Assembly: GCA_963422465.1 (NCBI GenBank)
Contig: OY730170.1
Location: 1,736,001-1,800,000, forward strand
Source: Lichina pygmaea
Taxonomy: Eukaryota; Ascomycota; Lichinomycetes; Lichinales; Lichinaceae
DNA: 64,000 bases
Direction of reading: 5' to 3'
In this document: piece by piece, positions 21,956-33,641 of the stretch
Layout: each line of letters opens with the position of its first letter
Position numbering within the stretch: the stretch's first letter is position 1
The notes under the pieces: generated by a model
Told to the model about the DNA's origin: nothing
Database searches by the model: none
What the model saw: the letters and a program-made list of their open reading frames with translations, nothing else
Position numbers and translations under genes: made by a program

Positions 21956-23249
21956 TGGAGCGGGTGGTGTTGAGACAGACTGGAGGGTGAGAGATGAGGA
22001 GATGGGAGGGAGGGAGGGAGATGGAGAAGTCAGGTGAAGAGAGGGAGGAGAGAGATCAACATGTGTATAAACAGCGTGACAGGTTGAAGCTGAAGAAGTA
22101 TGTTAAGGAAAGAGGGCGAAGTACGGAGCACTCTCGTGTCCAAATGTAAACACTATGTTCTTGTCAGATTGCTTGTTCAGACTATGAAAGAGGAGTGTAC
22201 TCTGGCTCTTTTTTGAAGCAGGCCTCACCATCGTACAGTGCTGTACAGAAGTAGTCACTCAGACTTGTCTCTGTATCTTTGTACAGCAGGCACTGAACAT
22301 ACCAGGTGAGCAAGGTAAGTACTGTGACTTGTACACTTACCAACTCACCGACTCACAGAGTAGACTGGAGTGGTGCTTCCTATACTTCTATAGTCTTATC
22401 ATCACCTATACTGGCTCTTGGTCTACCAGAAATAGATGATTCAAATTAAGTATAACTTGTGAGATTAGCAAACAATCACCAAGTTCATTCATCTAAACCT
22501 ATTTTCTTTTCTCACTCTGACCTGGCTGGTGAGTCATACAAAACTTCTAAACAACCGAAGTATATACTTGCCTTCCCAGAAGATTCTTGAAGTGATAGAA
22601 ACTGGAACTTGGGTGAGACTAGTAGGTAAAGATCTTAAGGGATATGCAGTGTCTGCCTGTAGAAAACAGGAATCACAAAGATGTAGTGCTTGCTGAAGGA
22701 AGTTGGTGTGCACCAAGTTTGACTGCTATCTAAACTTGTAGCTTGTACTTGTTCTGCACAGTAACAGCAGAGTATTGTACGGAGTAGTTGGAGGGGAGAG
22801 TGTTGCGGCCGCAGGGCTGAGCCTGGCTTAGTCAGTAGTGTTAGTCAGCTGGATAGGGGGCCATATAGCCGTCGGGTCCGAGAGGGCGTGAATGATAATC
22901 ATCTTCTCCCCGCTCAGAGCAGGCCATTGCCTTGTAGCTCCAGCAGAGAGGGAGGAAAAAAAGAGGAGAGCTGTACAGTGAACTTCTCTCCCTTCATAGA
23001 ACAATCAAGTCACATTAAAGCTCATGGTGCTGTTGACTTCCCCTGTAGCACACCTAGGCCTGTGGTAGGCCCGTTACCACCTACACCACCCTCCCAGTTA
23101 TAAGCAGCACTACTGTACTCCGGCAGTCCCTCACCCCGCACTCCCGCATACGAAGGCCCCCCACTTTGATAATTATCGCCGGCATCAAAACACCCTGACT
23201 TGTGGTCAGCCTTGTGCAGGCTATCGATCGAACCAGGACTTCCGTAGCA
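21956..23249. other. AT-richer spacer containing a dispersed repeat
   Basis: The first 800 bp is clearly poorer in GC than the flanking genes and has no credible gene. A roughly 142-bp repeat shared with 37.7 kb lies at 22804-22945. The last 250 bp is the promoter region of the formaldehyde dehydrogenase gene. Confidence 0.5.
22804..22945 (+). repeat. dispersed repeat, copy A
   Basis: Matches 37731-37882 in the same orientation. Both begin TGCGGCCGCAGG, share an exact 36-nt core (22814-22849 here), then GGGGGCCATATAGCC, and end in a stretch around GAGCAGGCC and CTTGTAG. Copy A lacks a roughly 10-nt insertion present in copy B and differs at many bases in its second half. No coding capacity. 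Probably a small non-autonomous transposon or the remnant of a larger element. Confidence 0.8.
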
Positions 23250-24856
<1,607 letters not shown>

Positions 24857-26555
24857 GATGTGTATGTGTACAACAGATGATCAGACTGGACCGGACTGGA
24901 CTGGACTGGACTGTACGAGATCTCGAGCATGCTTTCTCGCCATAAATGACGTATCAAAGACTTTGTCACCGTGCTTACATTAGCAACATGTTGGAGAATG
25001 GGACACTTGTCAATCAATCTCCATTGGTATTTTGCTTGAGCATGATGAAGCAATGGCTATGTAGTAAGCATATGCACATCCACACTCTTATCCACACTCC
25101 ATCTAAGCTTATATCCAAGCTCTAGACTGCCCACGCCTTCTCCGGGTGCGGCGAAGCCTGTATTTAGCAGCTGCCACCACTGACTACCAGGCTTTGACAT
25201 CCCGACCACGGCCCGCCGCCGCCCTTACAGCGTGGATCCTCCGACAAGGCATTCTCCCCCAGTTCTCCTGGGCTCAGGAGCAGCTGGAAGCTGACTACTA
25301 GCCAGCCACCCCCCATGTTCTACAGCATCTCGACAGGATAGTGCTGGCCAGGCACTGCAGAAGGAGGGTTTTCACCCTAGCAGGCCTAGGGTTTTCCTTG
25401 CTTAATTTTCATAGCTGACCCAGCATAGTCTAGATAACTAGCACTAGAATGAAGTAGGAATACCAATACCAATACCAATATCCAAGCTCATAGTGCCATA
25501 CAAGAGGTAAGCCCCATAGAAAAACAGACTTGGTAAACAGAGCTCATCGGTCCCACCCGACTTATGTAATGTAACCATGTGGGCAACGTACTTGAGTATA
25601 GCTAAACAACAGACTTGAGTAGTGCTACACAAACAACTTGAGTGGTGCCACAAGAAGCAGACTGTAAACACATGACATGCACGAAAAAATAGACAGGATG
25701 CAATGAGATGAGATAAGATAAGATGAGATGTGGTGTAATGAGACTAGATAAGGTGACGTGACACCTTGAGAAGAATAACCTCTTTCCTACTTCTGAGCCC
25801 TTGTCCCAAGCTCTACCGTACTCCCAAGCCCTCTCCCTGAGCTCTACTCCCGGGCTTCTCTTCTGAGATCTACTCCCAAGGTCTACTCCCAAAGTCTACT
25901 GTCCCTTGGTATAAACACCCGACACCAAAATCTAAGATGTAAGCATGACACAACACAACACAACACAACAACAAAAAAAAGAGAGAAGAGCCAAGTGACC
26001 AAGAGTATTCTTCAAAGTATTTTCTATCTGGGAAAAAAACCTTCTGGTGGGAGTTCAAGCTGATGATGATTGATGATAGTGAGAGCAACTCCAAAGATGC
26101 AGTAAAAGATTCAGCCAAGTCTGTCTGATGGTGACAAAAGATTCAGCAAAGCACGAGGGTTGAAAAGTTTCACTCAGACAAGTTGAATAATAATGAAAGA
26201 TTGAACAAAGAATGATGATGATGATGACAGGTAATGTTCATCCTGGTATAGTGATAAAAGTATTTTGGACAGGTCCAGTAATCAGTGAAGAAAGCAGCCG
26301 GATCGATTGGAGACGTGGTCAGGACATGCTGATGGGGGTAGAGAAAACTCTAGCCAAGAATCCACTTCAGGCGTTGTGCAAAACTTGCGAGAAAAAAAAG
26401 CCATGCAAGATGGGATCATGCGAGAAAAAGATCATGCGACGAACGATCTACAGTGCGAGAGACAATCTCGAAAATATAAAAGAAGAAAAAAAAAACAAGC
26501 GCCCCCCCCCCCCCCCCCCCCCCCCCTCTTCTCACAATAAAATCAACAACATCCA
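24857..26555. other. low-complexity, AT-richer spacer
   Basis: No gene supported. Contains a TGGAC-type repeat (24888-24910), a GC-rich island (25130-25330) unlike its AT-rich surroundings that may be a transposon fragment, a CCCTAGCAGGCCTAGGG near-palindrome (about 25375-25391), an ATACCA repeat (25457-25478) and a 25-nt C run (26502-26526) just past the end of the minus-strand NmrA-like gene. Confidence 0.5.
26502..26526. repeat. 25-nt poly-C tract
   Basis: Uninterrupted C run preceded by an A-rich stretch, 30 bp beyond the stop codon of the minus-strand NmrA-like gene, so it would be poly-G in that transcript if transcribed. Confidence 0.9.
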
Positions 26556-27838
26556 CTAATACGTCAAGGTCATCATCTTGCCAACCCACTTGTCGTCGAC
26601 GACGCGACGGTCGTGCGGCAGGATGATCTCGCCGGCGATCCAGTTGCCGACGTCGGCCCTGCTGATTGTGTAGCCGACGGCCGGGTGGAAGGCGCTCTTG
26701 GCGCGCTGGTCCTCTGTTCTTTGCTCTGCGCTGGACTTGGAAAAGGGACAGGAGGATGAGCTGGTGGTACGGCTTTCGCTCGCGGATGCCTGTTGGCGGC
26801 TCTGCTGCTGATTTTGCTGGGGTTGATGTTGATGGGGTCCGCCGTCTGCTTCAACCTCCCATCCGACCCGCACCTTGTCGAGCCCGAGCATGGCCCCGTC
26901 CGTCAGGAGACTCGGTCGCACGACGACGAAGCCCGAGATGGGCGACGTGGCCGGGTTCGACGTCGTCGCGTCCACGAGCAGCCTTTCCATCTTCTGCTTG
27001 TCCGCGTGCGGCACCGGCAGCATCCAGTGGTACAGCGGCAGCATCAGCAGCGGCACGTCGCGGCCCTGCGACGAGAGTCCCGTCGTGCTGATCACCACCA
27101 TCAGCGGCTTCTTGACCGAGCGCGCCCTGCGCGTCGCCGCGGCCGCGTCGGCCGAGCTGATCGTCGGCGTCAGCGCCGGCCTCGGCGACGTGGCCGACGA
27201 CGCCGTTGACGACGACTGCGACTGCGACTGCGACAGCGACGAGAGCGACGAGAGCGACTTGCGCCGCGACAGCGACACGAGATCGGCCACGGCGCAGAGG
27301 ATCGTACGCGTCGCGTCCTCGCAGATGGTCGGGTCCTCGAGCGTCGGCCTGAGCGGGTTGGGCTTGAAGACGGGCACGCTGCCGACGCCGCACACGATCA
27401 TGTCCACCATGCGCGGCTCGTCATCGTCGCCGTCGCTGTCGCTATGTTTCGCGTGCCGGCCCTCGGCTGCGGTCCGTCTCGGCACGACCAGCGCTCTGGA
27501 CACGGCCTTGCGGTCCTTGACGTTGCCCTCGACGACGATGAGGTTCGCGTCGACGGCCGACTCCGAGGCGCCGTGTCTCGTGAGGAGAAGCTTGCGCAGC
27601 TTGTTCGCGTCGCGGGCCACTGCTTGGGCGTCAGCGGCCGTGTCATCGATCAAGTCGTCTGTCGTCGAACCGCATCATCGAAACATGCGCGACCAGGACG
27701 AGCATGGCCACGAAAAGGCAAAGACGTACGAGCTGTACATTGATGACCGGCTTGGATGGCGATGGCCAGGGCAGTCCCGGCGCAGCCCCCGGTCGCGCCG
27801 AAGAAGGCCACCGAGGGCTTGGTCGTCTTGGCAGTCAT
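26556..27838 (-). CDS. NAD(P)-binding Rossmann-fold protein, NmrA-like
   Basis: Two exons on the minus strand: 27838-27730 and 27619-26556, with a 110-nt intron, giving 390 residues. The N-terminus SVAFFGATGGCAGTALAIA is the glycine-rich dinucleotide motif of atypical short-chain dehydrogenases, followed by the spliced HQCTALARDANKLR seen in this family. ISRADVGNWI near the C-terminus is the usual ISRADVA block. A low-complexity Ser/Gln stretch around 27225-27270 and another near 26790 enlarge the protein beyond the core of about 250 residues. It may be a redox sensor or reductase; no substrate can be assigned. The exon join is phase 1 and restores conserved sequence. Confidence 0.82.
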
Positions 27839-29472
27839 TCTCGGGACGGTCGGCGACGACGAAACGCTGGGGCTAGCGAGCTTGGACGTCGTTCGAGAGT
27901 TGGGTCAGATGCAGTACGACGAAAGCCCGATGCAGGGGCAGGCTCGATTGCAGAACGAGGAGCGGCTGTAGGCTACGACGACAGGCAGCTAGTCCGATGG
28001 GTTTGAGATGCAGACCCCCTTCTGAGTTGGTTCCCCCCACTTCCTTTTATATTCGACAAGCATTCCCAGACGCGGACATGTGCAGGGTGTGCCCGGCCCA
28101 TGGGACCGACCGCCATGGGGTACGTATGTGGCGGAGGAACACACAGCGCGAAAGTCAAGGCAAGCGCATCCCCCGACGGTCATCATCGGCCGTGATCGTC
28201 GTTGTGCCGATTCACCTCTCTGGGGGCATGCGACAATCCGTCGTTGCATGGAGGAACCGGCCGAGAAGTGGCCTCCAGTGCTCGGTAGGGCCAGAACCTT
28301 CTTGGGAGATCTATGCCCTTTCGAGAGGACGAACTTGTCTGCCACAAGCACCCTGGTGACGGTGCCGCACGACTGACTGGTCAATGCGGTGCCCTTTGGT
28401 GACTGGTCCGGTGTGCGCAGGAGGTGTTTGTATTGGGCCGTCTTCCGCCGGAGGTGTGACGGCGCCGCTTCGGCCGGAGCAACTCCTCGCCCCGCATCTC
28501 GGGCCGAGGCCACTCCGCTGCCGAGATACGTGTCGCGACTGCCGCGCTCCAATGAGCTCCTCTCCTCGAGAGGTTCTTCCAAGTGCGTCCTTCAGGCTTG
28601 CGTCGTCTGTGACGCGGGTCCCAAGGATTCGCAATCGAGATGGCTCGGTGGGTGTCCAAGTCGTCGTGTCAACAACCAGCAGATGCTTGAATGACGAATG
28701 TCGCCGGGCGTAGCATGCCATGTCGTACGGAAGCACGTAATACGTAAGAGCGCTGAAGAGCCCTTCACATCTTGTACGGCCGAAGACTGCCTTTCATGAT
28801 CAGAAGGCGCTGTACATGCGTACGGCCGAGAGGTTCTCCCTGACGAGGGTCTCTTGTCGGTTCTTGAAGGTCTGATGAAGCAAGAGACATTCTTGTTTAA
28901 ATCCTTCGAGATCTGAATCATCCCCCCGGTTAAACTCCAAAATGGAGACCAAAGGTCATGAGGACTCCCACCTGGCCTCCCTGCTACTGTAGAACGGCCG
29001 TAGCCAACTTGATTCGTACGTATGTACGTAAGTACGTAAGGGTACATACGTACGACACAGGAAGATGCGGTAGCCATGTACTGTACGTACGTACCTACCA
29101 CGTGACGCGCTTCTGACCATCGCCTTGACGGAGAGATGTCCGACAAGAATGTGGTCAATAGTGTCCAATCGTCGTCGGACGTCGGAGATGTTCGTTTGAC
29201 ATCAGAACTCTGCACTAGTCCCAAGATAGCTGGACTTGGAGCGCGTCACGCAAGGACGCCGTCTTGCGATGTTCGACAGTGATCCGGCCTTGGTGGCCAA
29301 GTTTACGTCGAACGTCTGAACCTGTTGGCGTAGGTTCGTCGACCGTCGCCAATTGCTCGTAGACGCGCTAACCCTGTGATGTACTAGCAGCAGATGCTCA
29401 ACCATGTGATTGATACGTACGGTACTCTACGAGTACGAGTAGAGCTCTTGGCCTGCCACTCATCCGCAGCCA
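27839..29472. other. spacer with GTAC-rich cluster
   Basis: No gene supported. Short open frames overlap on both strands at 28.4-28.7 kb without resembling known proteins. A dense cluster of GTACGTA/TACGTAC motifs lies at about 29014-29100. The 3' end is the IMP2 promoter. Confidence 0.5.
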
Positions 29473-30758
29473 ATGGTAGCCGGAATGACGCCCAGCTGTT
29501 CGTTCCCTGGAGTAGCATCTTCGACGGCTTTCTATCGCTGGAGTCTTCCGCCTCTGCTCCGTCGAAGCCCGACGAGGCTTCTCCTCCCCTCTTCCTCTTA
29601 TTCGTCATCCTTCTGTCGCTGCCACCGTCTGCTCGCAGCACCGTTGTCTCGCTCCGGAACACGTCCGCCGTCTCGTCCCCTTCGACGTCGTTTGATCGTC
29701 CCCACGCCAACAAACAACACCGACGGCACCTGTTCCGGCAGTCGCAGCACAGCAGCCACAAGAGGCAGTCACAGCGGTGGCAGCAACCGCAGACTCGAAT
29801 CTCCCGCCCGAGTTCGACCTCCCGCTGCTTCTCAAGACACACCAAGTTCCCATGCGCCCCACTCCCGTTCGCATGAGCCCGAACGGCCTGCGGCAGTCGT
29901 CCGACGCATCCTCTCGTGGATGGTCAACGCCTTCGCGACCGTGTCGCTCGCCCTTGTGGCGGCGCATTACCTTGTCGGCGGACGCGTCATGGCCGTGACA
30001 GGGCCATCGATGGCGCCGACGCTGTCTCCGGAGTACAACGCGACGGGGCGGCGGGACTGGGTGTGGGCGAACACGCGCGGTCTGCCTGATCTGGCGCTCG
30101 ACAAGATCGCCAAGGGCACCATTGTTGCATTCTGGTCAGTCGATTTCCGAGGCCCTGGTTCTCGTCCAGGTCCGCAGACCACGTACATCCACATCCAATC
30201 TACAGATTTCCGCTTCCCTCCCGTCTCTCTCACGTCTGCCCCATTCGTAGTCTGCTCGTCATTCTCCTTTACGGTACTGGCAAGGAAAGCCCACGACACA
30301 GTTCGCGAAGCATCCTTGCTCATGTGAATTGAAACCTGTACAGGAGCCCGACGGCCCCCTCCAAACTCGTCATGAAACGTGTCGTGGCGCTGCCGCAAGA
30401 AGTCGTGCATACGACGCCGCCATACCCGCGTTCCTGGGAGGTCGTTCCCCCGGGGCACGTCTGGGTCGAAGGCGACGACGGGCGACATTCGGTGGACAGT
30501 AACGCATACGGGCCGGTATGGTCGTCCTTCTCTCCCCCTCCATACCTTCGCTGTGTCTTTCCATTTACGTGGTATCTTCTCGCGAAGCCCATGTATTCTC
30601 TCCCACATGCACAACCCATCGCAAGGCTCGGCGGCCGCTTCGAGCTTTCGATGACGAGTCTCATGTGACATTTGCCGTTGCAGATATCGATGAACCTCAT
30701 CGTCGGCCGCGTCACGCATGTTCTCTGGCCATGGCAGCGCTATGGACCAGTTGAATGA
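29473..30758 (+). CDS. IMP2: mitochondrial inner membrane protease subunit 2
   Basis: Three exons: 29473-30134, 30344-30515, 30684-30758, giving up to 302 residues. IMP2 is the signal-peptidase-like subunit that removes sorting signals from proteins reaching the intermembrane space. The catalytic serine is in TGPSMAPTL (about Ser179) and the catalytic lysine in MKRVVALPQE (about Lys232); spacing fits the S26 family. One hydrophobic segment, FATVSLALVAAHYLVGG, precedes the serine. GRVTHVLWPWQRYG closes the protein. Yeast Imp2 is about 177 residues, so this model carries an extra Ser/Arg-rich N-terminal region of roughly 150 residues. It could be a mitochondrial targeting extension, or translation may begin at a later ATG such as the one opening MVNAFATVSLAL. 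The start is the least certain part. Confidence 0.88.
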
Positions 30759-31467
30759 ACACCGCCTCATCGATATCAATTCCGATTTGATATCGAGACT
30801 CAAGATTCGATGTTCGCGATGCGAACACCGCGCTTTCTGGCTTCGCTGCCGACTCTCGACTCGCCTCGACTCATACCTGACTTGACTCGGCGTCCCGTCA
30901 CCAGCACCGGGAGAAGAACAGAAGGAAAGAAAGGAAATCGGAAACAGAACAGGAAGAGAGAACGAGACCTCGCTCGAGAATCTCCAGAAAGCAAGCCACG
31001 CGCTATCTGTCCATCGACAAGAAGCAAAGAAAGACGCGAAACCTTTCTTGCAAGCATCGTGCTGGTATGCGTAGTATGCAAGTGGAAGTGATCGCCCGCC
31101 TGATATATGCGACAGAGACCCTGAATATACCCCCGCCGACAGCTCATCCACCCCAAAGATCCATTTGACCGAGCTTATCTGACCGGATAAACCTACACAT
31201 CCAGTACATACTGGTACGTAAGAGGGTATGATGTACTCCGTACATACGTATATCAACGAGCTCGCAGACGCCGGGGTCGTGACCAGCGAGTGAGAACATG
31301 ACGCGATGTTTGCAGACAAGAAGAACAGCTAGGAAAGACGAGCCATTTCAAGGCGAAGATTAGTTCCTCTGACTTTCCTCTCCTGATTCTGCCTCGTCCA
31401 TCATTCTTCCTCCTTCACGATGCCTTTTCTCCGTCCTGGCTTCTCCAACCTTTCTCCCCCTTCCCCA

Positions 31468-31494
31468 CCCCCCCCCCCCCCCCCCCCCCCCCCC
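31468..31494. repeat. 27-nt poly-C tract
   Basis: Uninterrupted C run in a spacer, the longest homopolymer in the window. Confidence 0.9.
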
Positions 31495-31721
31495 TCTCCC
31501 CTCCAAACAGCCCAAGACAGGTCTGACTCGATCGGAATAAAGTAATCCCCAAAAGAATTCTTGCGGAGAGAGATGCTCTACACCAGGCAAAACTGAATGC
31601 GTCACGTACCAATCAGTCCTGACTCAACAGGAGCAACAACCCCTCACAGGAGACAAAAAGAAAAAGGGAAGGGGGAAATTTGTTGTGGACTCGGCTTGGC
31701 TGGAGCTTGGTTGGGACTTTG

Positions 31722-31776
31722 CTGGAGCTTTGCTGGAGCTTTGCTGGAGCTTTGCTGGAGCTTTGCCGGAGCTTTG
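31722..31776. repeat. 11-bp tandem repeat, unit CTGGAGCTTTG
   Basis: Five head-to-tail copies; the last has CCGGAGCTTTG. A diverged copy lies just upstream. Confidence 0.85.
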
Positions 31777-32074
31777 CCGATCATGTGCCGGACTGGTGCA
31801 CATGCCTACAACTTGTAGTTGCGGTGCTGTATGAGTAGTTTGGTTGGGGCAAAATGTTGTCTTGAACATGCCTGTGCGATCAGGCAGTCTCGAACAGGTC
31901 CGTTCAGTGCCCAACAGTAACAGTCTCAAACAGTTCAGTCAGCCGATCAGTCCAATCAGCCAATAATCCAATCAGCAAATCAGCCCACCAGTGCTTGGCA
32001 GTGCCACAAAGTCTTCATCCTTCAATGAGACAAGAAAGCATGAGTGTAGTGCATGTGTATAAGTACGTAAGTGT

Positions 32075-32104
32075 GTATGTATGTATGTATGTATGTATGT
32101 ATGT
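32075..32104. repeat. (GTAT)n microsatellite
   Basis: About seven GTAT units followed by a GTACTCCGTACTGTAC motif. Confidence 0.9.
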
Positions 32105-32402
32105 ACTCCGTACTGTACAGAGGGATGGATGACTTCTCACCAAAAGGCCAAAGAGTGAAGGAGAGTCGAGAAGAAAAGAAAGAGAAGAGAAGGTAAGAGA
32201 GAAAAAGTACTTCTCTTTGGAGGGTGATGACTGAATGCTACTCACATGAGAAGAAGAGAGAAGTAAAGGAAAGAAAAGGGAAGAAAGGGGGAGGGAGAGA
32301 GAAGTACTGCTTTACAGAAAAAAATAGTGTTTTGATGGACAAGGAAGAAAGAAACTGAGGATGGTTAACCATCCCCCCCCCTCCCAAAAAAAAAAGTTCA
32401 GC

Positions 32403-33610
32403 CTAAACGATATGAATCTCCTCGTCAGGCTGCAGTCTCTCAATCTCGGTCGCGATGCTCATGACCCAGCGATCGCGCTCGGAGCGACTGCGGGTCTTGA
32501 AGACGATGGACCGGCCGGGCACGCCCAAGGACGTGACCTGACGCAGTTGTTTGCGCTTGCGCCCGTGGCCGGCGTCTTCGGGGCCACGACTATCACCGGC
32601 GCCAGGGTTCGTCGTGCTGGTCTTGTTGTTGTTGTTTTTGGGGTCGCCGGTACCGCTGCTGGGTACGGCCGGCCCGGCCTGCAGACTGCCGTCGACGGTG
32701 CCGTCGTCCACCTTGAAGTACGACTTGCGCAGGGCGCGCCAGATGACGAAACAAGTCATGGTGTCGTCGTCCGACGAAGACATCCACGGGCCAGCCGGTC
32801 CGCTCGGTCTCCCGGCCCCACCACCGGCGCGACCCCTGGACTTCGAACCGCTGCCGGCATCGGGGACGCCACCGATCGTGATGCCGTCCTCGAGATACAC
32901 CCTCGGCAGCACGTGTCGGCCGGGATGGCTGCTGTCGACGAACGAGAAGTTCGACGACGACGCTGCGGCCGAGTTCTGATACAGCAGGTCGCCCTCCGTG
33001 ACCAGCCCGCTGTAGACGTAGCAGTCTCGCAGGTCGATCGCGCTGAGTCGGCCCAGGTGGCCGTACGCAATCTCGGCACCCATGCGGCTGCGCAGCGAGG
33101 CCTCGAAGAGGAGCAGTTGACCGTGACATAGGATGACGCTGCACTTGCGGAACGTGGATCGTCGACGCGGCTTCCAGTACAGGAGACCGGACATCTGGAC
33201 AGGTGCGTCAGACTTGATCAGCGGCAACATGACCGCGGAGAACTCACCGAGATCGTGCGGCAGCACGAGATGCCGCACATGTTGAACATCTCCGGCGAGG
33301 CGAGCGCCTGAGAGAGCTCCCACTTCTCGGCAAACTGGCCGACGTACGACTCGCTCTGCTCGTCAATGTTGAGCTGGGCGAGGTTCGTCTGCCGCACGCT
33401 GTTCAGGATCTCGAGGTCGGCCGTCTTGCGCAGCTTCCAGTACTTGACGAGCGCGCCGAGCCGGACGATCCACTCGCGCTGCGCCTCCGCGTTGTACGCC
33501 TCGAGCCGCACGATGAGGCCGTTGGTGAGGACGAGCTCGAGGGTGCGGTTGTCGTCGAAGCTGCTGACGTTGCCGTCCTCGCGCGTCGTGTCCGCCACGT
33601 CCTCGTTGAA

Positions 33611-33641
<31 letters not shown>

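Larger units (their letters stand above)
30759..32402. other. repeat-rich spacer
   Basis: No gene supported. Holds a 27-nt C run (31468-31494), five copies of an 11-bp unit (31722-31776), a CAATCAGC-type repeat near 31935-31985, a (GTAT)n microsatellite (32075-32104) and a purine-rich block (32155-32300) downstream of the SPO71-like gene. Confidence 0.5.

Noticed and set aside
28384-28713. overlapping open frames on both strands at 28.4-28.7 kb
   Set aside because: About 100 codons in several frames at once, which points to base composition rather than a gene; no known domain.
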